Assembly (NCBI RefSeq): GCF_004118635.1
Contig: NZ_SDGU01000026.1
Location: 1 to 64,000 of the forward strand
From: Chlorobaculum sp. 24CR
Lineage (GTDB): Bacteria > Bacteroidota > Chlorobiia > Chlorobiales > Chlorobiaceae
Length of the DNA: 64,000 bases
Direction: 5' to 3'
In this document: one piece after another, positions 19,950 to 28,649 of the stretch
Position numbering within the stretch: the first letter of the stretch is position 1
How the letters are laid out: each line of letters opens with the position of its first letter
The notes under the pieces: generated by a model
Databases searched by the model: none
Told to the model about the DNA's origin: nothing
What the model saw: only the letters and a program-made list of their open reading frames with translations
Program-made: the position numbers and the translations under genes

Positions 19950-20957
19950 TCAGGTGCTTTGCCTCGGCGGACGACGGACATCGGTCATCATCGAGCCGGA
20001 GACGAAAAGCAAGAGGGCGGCAAGAATTGTCTCCCCGTGCACCGGCGTCCGCTGACCCGGCGCCATGATCCAGCGGGCGTCGGCGGCCTCGGCGGCAATA
20101 TCGGCCGCGACGGCATCGTGTACCGGAGCATCGGGTCGGCTGTAGTAGAATTTTCCATCAGCCGTTTTGATAAGGCTGCCAAGCAGTTCAGGCCGGAACG
20201 AAGTCAGGACGACGTTTCCCTGCCGGTCACGCTTCGGGCCGCCCGGCATGGGGATCGGCACCGGCTGCACCCCGCCAACGCCGATCACATGGAGATGAAC
20301 GCCCCGCGCTTTCATCATCGCGGCAAGATCGCCAAGATCGCTGCCGTGATCCTCTCCGTCGGTGGCCAGCACCAGCACCGTTTCGTTGCCCGACGGTTCG
20401 GCGCCTGAACCGGTCAGTTGCAGGGCCGCTTCGAGGGCGCGGCGGTAGTCGGTGCCCTGCGTTGTTATCAGATCGGGTGTCGCCATATCGAGCAGGAGTT
20501 CGAAATCGTCCTCGTCGTCGGTCAGCGGGCACTGCACGACGGGCGTTCCGGCAAACAGCAGCAACGCTTTTCGACCCTCGCCGACCGATCGGCTGATTTG
20601 AAGCAGCTCCGATTTGGCTCGCATCAGCCGGTTGGGCGCGGTATCCCTGGCAAGCATTGAGTTGGATATATCGAGCATGAAGACGACATCAATCCCTTTC
20701 TGGCGCACCGGCTTCTGGCCTCGGCACAGTTGCGGGCCAGCGATCGAGACGATCATGAGTGCGACGGAGAAAAGCAGCATGATCCGGCGCAGAACGAGTT
20801 TTCTGAAGCTCATGGCAGGCAGGATTCCGGAGACGCCTCCGGTGGCGTCGATGTTTTTCCAGACCGAGAGCTTGCGATGTACGCCGTAGAACACCAGCAC
20901 GGCAAGCGGAACGAGCAGCCACAACAGGAGGAGGTAGCCGGGCCTTGAAAAGCACAT
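19950..20957 (-). CDS. BatB-like von Willebrand factor A membrane protein
   Basis: 335 residues with an N-terminal hydrophobic pair (YLLLLWLLVPLAVLVFY and a segment near 60), a VWA domain with the MIDAS motif MLDISNSM, and a C-terminal hydrophobic anchor (ETILAALLLFVSGSM). This is the BatB type of the Bacteroides aerotolerance cluster. I chose the Met at 20957 (MCFSRPGYL) because the upstream extension overlaps batA and reads as non-protein; the start lies two bases past the batA stop. The likely role is a membrane scaffold with MoxR ATPases in envelope or stress maintenance. Confidence 0.85.
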   Translation of the reverse strand: MCFSRPGYLLLLWLLVPLAVLVFYGVHRKLSVWKNIDATGGVSGILPAMSFRKLVLRRIMLLFSVALMIVSIAGPQLCRGQKPVRQKGIDVVFMLDISNSMLARDTAPNRLMRAKSELLQISRSVGEGRKALLLFAGTPVVQCPLTDDEDDFELLLDMATPDLITTQGTDYRRALEAALQLTGSGAEPSGNETVLVLATDGEDHGSDLGDLAAMMKARGVHLHVIGVGGVQPVPIPMPGGPKRDRQGNVVLTSFRPELLGSLIKTADGKFYYSRPDAPVHDAVAADIAAEAADARWIMAPGQRTPVHGETILAALLLFVSGSMMTDVRRPPRQST

Positions 20958-20959
20958 GG

Positions 20960-21958
20960 TTATGGAATCCTGATGAAACGGGTTGCCGAAAGCGCCTGTT
21001 CGACAAGTAGAAGAAGGCTCGCCGAGATGAGCAGCCACGGATACAACTCCGTGGTACGACCTGGAATTCTGCCTTTCAGGCGTGTTTTTTCGAGGCGGTC
21101 GATGTCGCGAAAGCTCTGCATCAAGCCAAAAACATCTCCGGCGCTGAACATGCGCCCGCCGCTGATGCGGGCCACTGCGTCCAGCTCGTTGCGCCCTTTG
21201 CGGCTCAAATCCGCCCCCTTGACGTTCTCGAACGGGCGGGCCTCCTTGCTGGCGAAAACCGTGTAAATTCTGATCCCGTTTTTTGCGGCAAGACGGGCCG
21301 CCGTCTCCGGCGTGACCTCTCCGGCGTTGTTTTCGCCATCGGTAATCAGCACGAGCGCCTTTTCTCTTGACGATGAGGCTCCGAGGCGGTTGGTGGCCGT
21401 CAGGATCGCCGTGCCGATTGCCGTGCCCGGCTCCTCGAAAAAGCCGGGAGAAACCGTTTCGGCCAGCCTCGCGAGCACATCGTGATCGAGCGTCAGCGGG
21501 CAGCGCGTGAAGCTTCCGCCGCTGAACACCACCAGCCCGATCCGGTCGGCAGGCCGGTTGTCGATAAAGCGCATCGCCGCGTCGCGAGCGCCCTCGAAAC
21601 GGCTCTTGCCGCCGAAATCGGGCGTGTTCATCGAATCCGAAACATCGAGGGCGATCACAATGTCAATGCCCGTCGTATCGCGCGAAGAGGCCGGAAACGG
21701 CGCTCTTGGGCCGGCGAGCGCCAGCACGACGAGCACCAGCACCAGCCAGTGCAGCCATTCGGGAAATTTCGAAAAGAGCGACAGCGCAGCAAAGCCGGAG
21801 TTGCGCAGCGCCGAAACCGAGGGAAAGAGTACGCCTGGCCGGTTCTTGCGCCAGAACAACCGGTAAACAGCCGAACCGGCAACGGCCAGCGGCAGCAGCA
21901 AGAGCCACCAGGGTTCATCGAACCGGATGCCGCTGACTATCGTGAACCAACCATTCAT
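20960..21958 (-). CDS. BatA-like von Willebrand factor A membrane protein
   Basis: 332 residues. N-terminal membrane segments (WWLLLLPLAVAGSAVYRLFW and LHWLVLVLVVLALAG) precede a VWA domain with the MIDAS DVSDSM and a C-terminal anchor (LYPWLLISASLLLLVEQAL). It matches BatA, the usual partner of BatB, which follows immediately. A start at 21958 (MNGWFTIV) is likely. In Bacteroidetes these genes sit with moxR and a DUF58 gene, but here those are 16 kb away on the other strand. Confidence 0.85.
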   Translation of the reverse strand: MNGWFTIVSGIRFDEPWWLLLLPLAVAGSAVYRLFWRKNRPGVLFPSVSALRNSGFAALSLFSKFPEWLHWLVLVLVVLALAGPRAPFPASSRDTTGIDIVIALDVSDSMNTPDFGGKSRFEGARDAAMRFIDNRPADRIGLVVFSGGSFTRCPLTLDHDVLARLAETVSPGFFEEPGTAIGTAILTATNRLGASSSREKALVLITDGENNAGEVTPETAARLAAKNGIRIYTVFASKEARPFENVKGADLSRKGRNELDAVARISGGRMFSAGDVFGLMQSFRDIDRLEKTRLKGRIPGRTTELYPWLLISASLLLLVEQALSATRFIRIP

Positions 21959-22290
21959 CTCCAGGCCGCCTTTTTCCGGAAGATGCAAAATCCCCCGAAC
22001 ATCCACAGCATTTCACCACGCCCTGTTCGACTCGCAAGGCAGAACTCTTGGCTATTCGAGGGCAATGGAGCTTTTTTTCGAAGAAGCCCTGAGTGTGCTT
22101 TGCTCTCTCTAAGGGATGCCACTGCGTATTTCATGGACAGATTCAAGAGGAACAACCGCTATTTCGTCGCCAATACAGCAAATAGATCAAGGCGGCCTCG
22201 ATAGGCCGATCAATCTGAGCGAAGATATTGCTGTTTTGAAAAAAATCTGGTCGGCGTTCATCTCGCGCCGGTACCCGCGATCTCCTCCTC
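21959..22290. other. Gene-free spacer between batA and the pRiA4b-type gene
   Basis: About 330 bases without a convincing gene on either strand. It presumably holds the batA promoter. A small GGCC hairpin (GGCCTCGATAGGCC) near 22194-22207 is the only structure I noticed. Confidence 0.5.
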
Positions 22291-22941
22291 TCAGAGATTC
22301 TCCTGCAGCTTTTTGAGGCGTTTGGCCGGGTTGCTGAATTTTACCTTCGTGATGTCGAAGATTTCGGGATCGAACGAACCGGCGTCTTTGTGCTGATTAC
22401 TGAGCCACGTCATGACCTCTTCATGTCCTTCAGCGTCCGGGTCTGAAAGCACTTCAAGCAGTTCAGCGTATCCGCCGCGGCCGCCCGAGTCTTCGGGTGG
22501 CGCGGCTCGCCTGCCGTCGATGCACCGGGGCAGCTTCACTCCTTTTTGCCAGAGCAAGATGCCTTCAAGCAGTACTTCGTGCACCCAGTTGTCTCCGAAA
22601 TCATAGACATAGTACATCTTGTCGCCCGGCCTCCGGAAGTGATCGCCGATGTTGACTTGCCAGCACGCGACGAGGTTCGGGTCTATTATTTCGTCGTCAT
22701 CGAGCGGAATACCGAACCGCATGCTGTGGCCGGAGGGGTGATGCTCATGCCGGAATTCGTGCAGGTGTTCGTCAAGCCAGCCCATGGCGTCCTGGATGGC
22801 GACATGAAGTTCCCAGAAGGTGTACTCTCCGGGCACCTGAATGACCCGCCAGACCTCTGGCTTATCCATTTGCAGGGTGATCCTGAACTGTAAGAATACT
22901 TTCGCTTTCGGCTTGATCCGGGTGATATTCGGGTGCTGCAT
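22291..22941 (-). CDS. pRiA4b ORF-3-like protein
   Basis: 216 residues of the plasmid pRiA4b ORF-3 family: starts with VFLQFRITLQMDKPEVWRVIQVPGEYTFWELHVAIQDAMGW, then the HLHEF block and the YVYDFGDNWVHEVLLEGIL block, all signatures of this family. The biochemical function is unknown. Relatives are often found on plasmids and in transposons as passengers, and also as stand-alone chromosomal genes. No transposase or terminal repeat is seen here, so I treat it as a single chromosomal gene. Confidence 0.88.
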   Translation of the reverse strand: MQHPNITRIKPKAKVFLQFRITLQMDKPEVWRVIQVPGEYTFWELHVAIQDAMGWLDEHLHEFRHEHHPSGHSMRFGIPLDDDEIIDPNLVACWQVNIGDHFRRPGDKMYYVYDFGDNWVHEVLLEGILLWQKGVKLPRCIDGRRAAPPEDSGGRGGYAELLEVLSDPDAEGHEEVMTWLSNQHKDAGSFDPEIFDITKVKFSNPAKRLKKLQENL

Positions 22942-23160
22942 GGCACGGGTAAAGGGTTGCGTGCAGTGTTCGATGAAGTGCGCCTCTAAAAAACTTCTTG
23001 CGCATCCCTGTCGCTACGTCGGGGGCGGTGCTCGAACCGCTCATGACACATTTCAGCAGTGCGCTTAAGTTCGGCCCGGCATTTTCCTGAAAAAGAAAGA
23101 CCGGGCCGACGAGGAACTCTTATGGCGGCGGCAGTGTAATTACTGGAGTTTGGAAGGGCT

Positions 23161-23337
23161 TTACGCTTCCGCGCCCTTGCGGCTCCGCTCCTGCGATATC
23201 ATGACGAGGGCGGCCACCACTCCGGGTACCCAGCCCCATAGGGTGAGAATGCCGGTAAGCATGATGGTGCCGGCTTCCTTGTTCATAACGGCGGCGGGCG
23301 GCAAAACGAATGCCAGAATAAGGCGGCGAATGTCCAT
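23161..23337 (-). CDS. YqaE/Pmp3-family small membrane protein
   Basis: 58 residues with two hydrophobic helices: MDIRRLILAFVLPPAAVMNKEAG and TIMLTGILTLWGWVPGVVAALVMI, the Pmp3/YqaE (UPF0057) pattern. These peptides sit in the cytoplasmic membrane and are linked to salt and osmotic stress. The ATG at 23337 has a GGAG Shine-Dalgarno eight bases upstream, which decides the start. The C-terminal charged tail is SQERSRKGAEA. Confidence 0.85.
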   Translation of the reverse strand: MDIRRLILAFVLPPAAVMNKEAGTIMLTGILTLWGWVPGVVAALVMISQERSRKGAEA

Positions 23338-23662
23338 GATGATCTCCAGGTTTGAGGTTGTGCTTGCTGACACGAAATTTACGATTTGCGTCAACAACAA
23401 ACAATGCCTAAGCCGAAGGTCAGCATTTCCGCGTAACTCCCCGGTACCTCCAAAAACTTGTTTCTCGACGCCGATTGCCGCGTTGGCGCCGAACGCTTTC
23501 GAGCCTTCCGTTGACTCTTTTGAGCGGCAACTTCAGATAAGGGTGCGACAGCAAAACACCGTTTTGCTTTTTTCAGGCGAAATTGTTAATTAAGGGTCCT
23601 TGCCGAAAACGCCCCAAAGCTGTTTGCCGCTCAAGGTTTTGTAAACTTAACGCTCTACCAAC
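23338..23662. other. Intergenic stretch with possible structured RNA
   Basis: No gene is evident in these 325 bases. On the plus strand a terminator-like hairpin GCAAAAC-ACC-GTTTTGC followed by six T (23551-23573) has no gene upstream of it in that direction. Around it an 11-base inverted repeat, TTGAGCGGCAA at 23520-23530 and its complement at 23624-23634, could close a larger fold. A small RNA is possible. Confidence 0.35.
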
Positions 23663-23968
23663 TTGTACAACAAGATTCATCCTGACGTGGTCCTGGATGA
23701 GGCTGACGAGGCTCTCGACGAGCCTAACTATAATAATTTCAATACGTCGCCGGACCCACCGAGTCCTTATGCCGACCTTGAAAAAAAGTACCGCAAGAAC
23801 AAATTCAACAAGACCCGCACCAGCACCCCACCCGGTCTTTACGGTACTCACGGGCTTGTTCCGGTCAATGGCGTCAAGCCTGCCGGCAAGAACTTTCAGA
23901 AAAAAAGAAACAAGAAAGCAGTAGCGCACAAACCGTTCAGGGCGTCGAACGGAAACAAGAGCGCCTGA
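23663..23968 (+). CDS. Doubtful hydrophilic ORF
   Basis: A 101-codon frame beginning at TTG, with no upstream alternative because of an in-frame TAA four codons before. The product is hydrophilic, acidic at first (DEADEALDEPN) and Lys/Arg-rich at the end, with no recognisable domain. A frame of similar length exists on the other strand. The composition looks like a real, disordered small protein, but the start is weak and I cannot confirm it. Confidence 0.4.
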   Translation: MYNKIHPDVVLDEADEALDEPNYNNFNTSPDPPSPYADLEKKYRKNKFNKTRTSTPPGLYGTHGLVPVNGVKPAGKNFQKKRNKKAVAHKPFRASNGNKSA

Positions 23969-24098
23969 GCTGACGGGCGAAACCGCGTGCCGTGACTCTG
24001 ATGGATCGCGAGAAAGGAATTTGCCTTTTGCCTGATTCTTCAAAGCCGGAAGCCTGCGAGGGTTGCCTGTGGCCGGTGCTGTTCATCAAACTGCTTCC

Positions 24099-24893
24099 AT
24101 GACGTTTGAAATTCAGGCTCATCGCGGAGCCAGGGCGTTTTATCCCGAAAATACCCTTCAGGCCTTCTGCAAGGCGGTCGATCTGGGGTGCTGCGTGATT
24201 GAACTCGATCTCAATGTTTCCAGAGACCTTCGCCTGGTTGTCGCTCACGATCCGAGGGTGCTTGCCGGAGGCTCGTCGATGCGTTCTCTCTACGCCATGA
24301 GCTACGACGAGGTCGCCTTGCTCGACTGCGGCGACCCGTCGCCCGATTTCCCGCTCCAACAGAGGGTTTCGGCGGTTCGTCCGGAGCTGCGCGAGGTTTT
24401 TCGGGCGGTAGAAGCGCGCCTTCGACGTGCGGGCCGTCCGGGAGGGATGATCTACAATCTCGAAGTGAAGTCGTGGCCGAAGCTGGACGGCGTGGCGCAT
24501 CCGCCGCCCGAGGAGTATGCCTCGCTCGTGATCCGGCAGATCGCTGCTTCGGGGCTTGAACGCCGAGTGCGGATTCAGTCGTTCGACGCTCGTATTCTCG
24601 CCGAGGCAAAACGTCTTTCGCCCGATCTCTGCTATGGCCTGCTCGTTGAGGATCGAGCGGCGCTGGACGCTTTTCCGGAGTGCCCCGGTTTTGTGCCGGA
24701 GTATGTCAATCCCCGGCTCGATCTGGTCGATGAATCGCTGGTATCGCGGCTGCACAGCCTCGGCGCGAAGGTGCTGGCGTGGACGGTCAATCGTCCGGAG
24801 GATATGCTCAGGATGAAACGCTTTGGCGTGGATGGCCTCATCACCGATCATCCCGAAATCGCCCTGCATCTGCCTGGGCTGGCTGGCGTCTGA
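24099..24893 (+). CDS. Glycerophosphodiester phosphodiesterase
   Basis: 264 residues of the GDPD TIM-barrel family. It starts close to the catalytic motif AHRGARAFYPENT, followed by the metal-binding ELDLN and VAHDP motifs, then NLEVKSW and the C-terminal VLAWTVN and DGLITDHP blocks. It hydrolyses glycerophosphodiesters to glycerol 3-phosphate and an alcohol. No signal peptide, so cytoplasmic (UgpQ-like). I chose the ATG at 24099; a TTG 12 codons upstream is an alternative. It is the only confident plus-strand gene in the 19-36 kb region. Confidence 0.9.
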   Translation: MTFEIQAHRGARAFYPENTLQAFCKAVDLGCCVIELDLNVSRDLRLVVAHDPRVLAGGSSMRSLYAMSYDEVALLDCGDPSPDFPLQQRVSAVRPELREVFRAVEARLRRAGRPGGMIYNLEVKSWPKLDGVAHPPPEEYASLVIRQIAASGLERRVRIQSFDARILAEAKRLSPDLCYGLLVEDRAALDAFPECPGFVPEYVNPRLDLVDESLVSRLHSLGAKVLAWTVNRPEDMLRMKRFGVDGLITDHPEIALHLPGLAGV

Positions 24894-24994
24894 GGTTTCC
24901 GGGCCGGGGTTTTTACTTGATTCGGCTATCCTTTACCTCGTCCATTTTCTCTATCGCAGCCAACCTTGTCCACGGCATTACCTGCAAATTGCCG

Positions 24995-26362
24995 TCACCG
25001 TTTCGACAGACTCGCCATAATCTCGGCGGCGTTCCGGTTCATGGTTTCGAGCTTTTTTGGCGAGACTTCGCCCGGCGCGTAGAGGGCGTGGTCGATGGCC
25101 GAGAGCAGCGCGGTTATCTCCGAAATGGGTTGCGTCTTTACCCCTTTTTCCTTCAGCAGTTTGCCCAGCTCCTTCGAGGTCAGGCCAGACGGGTTTCTGA
25201 TCCCGGTTTTTTTCAGAGCGCTGTACAGCTCGTTTCGGAGCGCTTGCGGTGATTTTTCTCCACCGGCGCTCTGCGCGGGCGGAGCGCCGGATGGTTTTGA
25301 CGGTTCCGCCGGATTTTTTTGAGAGGCCCCGCTTTGCTTGTACCGCTTCAGGAACCGAAGGTGCAGGCCGAAAATGAGCGCCAGCACCGCGGCGGCCATG
25401 ATCGCTATGAGCGGCCTGCTCATAGCGTCCGGCGATTCCGCATCGCCACGGGGCGGTATTTTAGTGGCGGGCTGCGGTTGTGTTGGCGGCGGCGTCGTCG
25501 CCGTCTGGGCGGGCGCGACCCGGATCGCGATGGCGTTCGAGGCGATGGTTTCGTAACGCCCGGTTTCCGGATCGAAAGCGGTCAGCTTTACCGGCACGAA
25601 CCGGAACGCGCCAACCTTCGACGCAATCAGGGTCATTGTTATGCTGACTGACGAGGTGGAAGCTTTTTTCGAAGCGGTGCCGCCGGGTGGCGTGGCCGAG
25701 GCTTCTCGCTGGATGCCGTCCGGCAGCAGCACTGTCAGGGGCGGCGGCGTATCGAGGTTTCCTTTGCCGCTGATGGTGACGGAAAGGCTCAGTGGCTCGC
25801 CAGCATGAACCGTGCTGGCCTTCGGTGACACCGTGAGGATGAAGTGGCCGACGGCTCCGCTGAACTCTGCGGGCGCGGGCTTTGGCAGCGCCCTTGCCTG
25901 AAGCGTGGCGGTTGGCGCGGTCACGATGGTTTCGATGTCGTTGCGGCTGTCGAGCGACGCCTCGCCCTGTTGCGGCACGAGGCCGCGCAGGCGGTAGCCG
26001 GTGACCGGCAGCTTGCCGCTCTGCAACGGCACCAGCCGGAGTTGCTTGACGACCGCTTTGCGGAAAAGCTCGCCGTTTTTCGACACCGGGGTGCTGTCGA
26101 TATAGTTTTCCGGCGGGAGTTCATGCGCCCAGATGCCCGGATGCTCCGGCTGGCTTTTGTCCTCTATCTGCGGCGCGGTGCCGCTGAAGAAGAGCGTGTA
26201 GGTCAGCCGCACCTCCTGGCCGACCCACGGCGCGGCGTTGTCGAGCGTTGACTCGATGAAAAGCATGCCGGCGGGAGGCGTTCCTGAGTTCGCTGCCCGT
26301 ACGTTCGGCGCAGGAATCGCGAGCAAAAGCGGCAGCAGCCAGAAGAACAGGCGCGTGAACAT
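24995..26362 (-). CDS. BatD-like protein
   Basis: 455 residues with a clear signal peptide (FFWLLPLLLAIPAPNVRA), repeated beta-sandwich segments (such as ESTLDNAAPWVGQEVRLTYTLFFSG and VSPKASTVHAGEPLSLSVTISG) typical of BatD, one membrane helix near 325-345 (PLIAIMAAAVLALIFGLHL) and a cytoplasmic tail. BatD proteins belong to the Bacteroides aerotolerance set and are thought to act in the periplasm with BatA/B. It is six bases after proC in the same direction and about 3 kb from batAB, with other genes between. Confidence 0.8.
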   Translation of the reverse strand: MFTRLFFWLLPLLLAIPAPNVRAANSGTPPAGMLFIESTLDNAAPWVGQEVRLTYTLFFSGTAPQIEDKSQPEHPGIWAHELPPENYIDSTPVSKNGELFRKAVVKQLRLVPLQSGKLPVTGYRLRGLVPQQGEASLDSRNDIETIVTAPTATLQARALPKPAPAEFSGAVGHFILTVSPKASTVHAGEPLSLSVTISGKGNLDTPPPLTVLLPDGIQREASATPPGGTASKKASTSSVSITMTLIASKVGAFRFVPVKLTAFDPETGRYETIASNAIAIRVAPAQTATTPPPTQPQPATKIPPRGDAESPDAMSRPLIAIMAAAVLALIFGLHLRFLKRYKQSGASQKNPAEPSKPSGAPPAQSAGGEKSPQALRNELYSALKKTGIRNPSGLTSKELGKLLKEKGVKTQPISEITALLSAIDHALYAPGEVSPKKLETMNRNAAEIMASLSKR

Positions 26363-26367
26363 GGTCG

Positions 26368-27168
26368 CTACTTCATCAACTCTTTCGAGCGGGCGGCGGC
26401 GGCCTTGACCGTCTCGATGAGCGCGCCGCGCAGGTCGCGCAGCTCCATCGCTTGCAGCCCGGCCTCGGTCGTGCCGCCGGGGGTGGTCACTTCGCGAACC
26501 AGCTCTTCCGGGCTTTTCCAGCCCGACAGCACCATTCTGGCCGCGCCGAGCATCGTCTGGGCGGCGAGCAGTTGCGCGGTATCACGGTCGAGGCCGCACG
26601 TCTCTCCCCCTTCTGCAAGGGCGTCGATAATCCGGAACATGTAGGCCGGGCCGCTGCCTGACACCGCCGTCGCGCCGTCCATCCCGCCCTCTTCGATGAT
26701 GGCCGTTTTTCCGATGGCGTTGAAAATCCGTTCGGCGGCCAGAAGGTCGTCCGTCGTGGCGTGCAGTCCTTTGCACAAGGCGGTCATCCCCTCGCCCACG
26801 AATGCCGGAGTGTTGGGCATCACCCGCACCACTCGTGCGCCTTCAGGGCAGTTTGTTTCGATGAAGCCCGTCGAGATGCCCGCCGCCACGCTGATGATGA
26901 GATGCCGCCCGTGGAGCGCCGACGTCAGCTCCGCGAGCACCTCGGCCACCTGGTAGGGCTTGACGGCGATGACGATGACCTCTACATCGCGCGCGAGACT
27001 TTCGATCGACGTCTCCGCCACGACGCCGTATTGCAGGGACGCCGAGCGCAGGGCATCGGGCATCTTGTCGTAGCCGCAGATGACGATGTTCGGGTCGTGC
27101 GAAAGCCCGGAGATGAGCGCCTGGGCGATGCGGCCGGTACCGATGAAACCTATGGAGAGCCGTGTCAT
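26368..27168 (-). CDS. proC: Pyrroline-5-carboxylate reductase
   Basis: 266 residues. Rossmann fold start IGFIGTGRIAQALISG, central NTPAFVGEGMTALC and the C-terminal ProC signature region (VREVTTPGGTTEAGLQAME). It makes proline from pyrroline-5-carboxylate using NADPH. Length and motifs are standard. It lies between the SemiSWEET gene and the BatD gene, all in one direction with short spacing, probably co-transcribed by position only. Confidence 0.96.
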   Translation of the reverse strand: MTRLSIGFIGTGRIAQALISGLSHDPNIVICGYDKMPDALRSASLQYGVVAETSIESLARDVEVIVIAVKPYQVAEVLAELTSALHGRHLIISVAAGISTGFIETNCPEGARVVRVMPNTPAFVGEGMTALCKGLHATTDDLLAAERIFNAIGKTAIIEEGGMDGATAVSGSGPAYMFRIIDALAEGGETCGLDRDTAQLLAAQTMLGAARMVLSGWKSPEELVREVTTPGGTTEAGLQAMELRDLRGALIETVKAAAARSKELMK

Positions 27169-27187
27169 GATGATGGAAATATGATGT

Positions 27188-27454
27188 TCAGGATTCGGAA
27201 TTACCCTGATCCCGGATTTTGAAAAAAAGGATGATGAAGAGCAGCACGAGGGTAACGCAGTTAGCCAGAATCATCGGCAGGCTGTGCATCATGATGCCGT
27301 AGCAAAGCCACAGGAACACGCCGGCGGTCATGGTGATGGCCCAGGTCATGCTGACATCGCGAGCCTGCCGCGTACGGATCATCCGGAGCGCCTGGGGGAA
27401 AAAGGCGAAGGTGGTCAGTATGCCCGCAGCATAGCCGAGCAGTTCGGTATCCAT
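27188..27454 (-). CDS. SemiSWEET-type transporter
   Basis: 88 residues with three predicted membrane helices and the PQ-loop motif FFPQALRMIRTRQARDVS. Bacterial SemiSWEETs dimerise to make a sugar channel (sucrose or glucose uniport). The length matches the family. It precedes proC by 19 bases on the same strand. The substrate is unknown. Confidence 0.85.
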   Translation of the reverse strand: MDTELLGYAAGILTTFAFFPQALRMIRTRQARDVSMTWAITMTAGVFLWLCYGIMMHSLPMILANCVTLVLLFIILFFKIRDQGNSES

Positions 27455-27562
27455 GGTCGGTTCCGGTCGTTATGATGATTTCGCTCGTGACGAGCTACAG
27501 GCAAAGATAACAAAATATCGGATCACCGGCGGGAGGCGAGAGTGAATCGGGGTATTGGCGGG

Positions 27563-27599
27563 CAACAAAAAACGGGAGGCGAACTCCCGTTTTTTGTTG
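27563..27599. terminator. Strong terminator after the c-555 gene
   Basis: A perfect 16-base inverted repeat (27563-27578 with 27584-27599), core ACGGGAG/CTCCCGT, loop of five, with A6 and T6 runs in the arms. It starts 16 bases after the cytochrome stop codon on the minus strand. Confidence 0.85.
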
Positions 27600-27615
27600 G
27601 TATTGCAAAGAGAAT

Positions 27616-27942
27616 TTATTTGCTCAGGCCAACCATGTAAGCAACAGCGTTGCCGACCTGTGCATTGGTCAGTTTCGGGTTGCCGCCCTTGGCAGGCATC
27701 ATGCCCTTGGCGCCTTTGTAGCCCTTGATCGAATTGGCGACCATGGCATCCATGCCTTTTTTGATGTGAGGAGCCCACGCGGCTTTGTCGCCGGTTTTTG
27801 GCGCGCCCATCATGCCAGCTTTATGGCACATGGCGCAGCTTGCATCATAGGTGGCTTTGCCGGCAGCAGCATCGTAAGCGAAAGCATTGCCGGAGAGCAG
27901 GAGAGCTGCACCAACGAGGGCGGCGGAAACGAAACGGGACAT
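27616..27942 (-). CDS. Cytochrome c-555 (periplasmic class I cytochrome c)
   Basis: 108 residues with signal peptide MSRFVSAALVGAALLLSGNAFA, mature protein beginning YDAAAGKATYDASC. One haem site CAMCH (Cys36, Cys39, His40) and a likely Met ligand in KGMMPAKGG. It matches my memory of the green sulfur bacterial c-555, the soluble carrier that passes electrons from sulfide or thiosulfate oxidation to the reaction-centre cytochrome. A GGAG Shine-Dalgarno supports the ATG. A strong hairpin terminator follows. Confidence 0.9.
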   Translation of the reverse strand: MSRFVSAALVGAALLLSGNAFAYDAAAGKATYDASCAMCHKAGMMGAPKTGDKAAWAPHIKKGMDAMVANSIKGYKGAKGMMPAKGGNPKLTNAQVGNAVAYMVGLSK

Positions 27943-28123
27943 AGTTCTTTCTCCGTTGTGAGTTGTTATTGCTTTTTTGATGACTTAATGACGATGTAAC
28001 GATATGGAGTTTATCATTTTGAGCGCTGACCTCCAAATCATTTCAGAACCGTGAACGGACAATGCAGACCGTTGAGCGGAGTCCACGTTGTTCTTGAAGT
28101 TCGTCGCGTTCATAATGAAAACC

Positions 28124-28155
28124 TGCGGGAGGTCTGGAATTACGGGCCTCCCGCA
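28124..28155 (-). terminator. Hairpin after the cytochrome c lipoprotein gene
   Basis: Nine-base stem TGCGGGAGG (28124-28132) with CCTCCCGCA (28147-28155), 14-base loop, starting 17 bases beyond the stop codon of the minus-strand gene. The T run after it is short, so it may be only a moderate terminator. Confidence 0.65.
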
Positions 28156-28171
28156 AAAAAACGGGGCGCTC

Positions 28172-28597
28172 TTATTTCACGTCCTTGATCATATAATCCA
28201 CAGCACCCTTAAGCTGTTCGTCGGTCAGCTCCGGGTGTCCACCTTTTGCAGGCATACCGTTCAGACCTTCGATGGTGTTCTTCATCACGGTATCCATGCC
28301 CTTGGCCAGGCGCGGTTCCCATGCTGCCTTGTCGCCAGGTTTCGGCGCGTTCATCATACCGCTGTCGTGGCACATGGCGCAGCTTGCGTCATACGCCTCT
28401 TTGCCTGCCGCAAGCGCGGGATCGAGCGGGGTCGCAGCGGGAGCCGGAGCAGCGGCGGGCGCGGCGGCTTCGGTCTTTGGCTGATCAGCCTTGCTGGCCT
28501 CGTCGATCTCTTTGGCTAATTCGGCTGGCGGTTTTTCCAGACCGCAACCGCCAAGGACAATGAGTCCGGTGGCGAGTAATGGCAGAAAACGTTTCAT
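28172..28597 (-). CDS. Cytochrome c lipoprotein related to c-555
   Basis: 141 residues. A lipoprotein signal (LLATGLIVLGGC, lipid Cys18), an Ala/Pro-rich flexible linker (about 43-60) and one class I haem domain with CAMCH (Cys73, Cys76, His77). The domain resembles the adjacent c-555 gene closely (DKAAWEPRLAKGMD against DKAAWAPHIKKGMD), so the pair probably arose by duplication. The tether suggests a membrane-bound version shuttling electrons at the periplasmic face. It could be mistaken for a c5-type cytochrome; same fold. Confidence 0.85.
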   Translation of the reverse strand: MKRFLPLLATGLIVLGGCGLEKPPAELAKEIDEASKADQPKTEAAAPAAAPAPAATPLDPALAAGKEAYDASCAMCHDSGMMNAPKPGDKAAWEPRLAKGMDTVMKNTIEGLNGMPAKGGHPELTDEQLKGAVDYMIKDVK

Positions 28598-28649
28598 GTC
28601 TCTCTCCTTGAATTTATCGGTGTTGGCGTTGAGGCTATTCTGTAAAAAA

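Noticed and set aside
22291-22941. Treating the pRiA4b-type gene as evidence of an inserted transposon
   Set aside because: No transposase, terminal inverted repeats or target duplication are visible on either side.
23573-24043. A 156-codon minus-strand frame opposite the small hydrophilic ORF
   Set aside because: Its translation has no domain and overlaps the start of the glycerophosphodiesterase region; the plus-strand ORF looks slightly more like a protein, though it too is doubtful.
24995-26362. Calling this gene a secreted protease or sugar-binding protein
   Set aside because: No catalytic motif; the beta-sandwich repeats, one membrane helix and cytoplasmic tail fit BatD much better.
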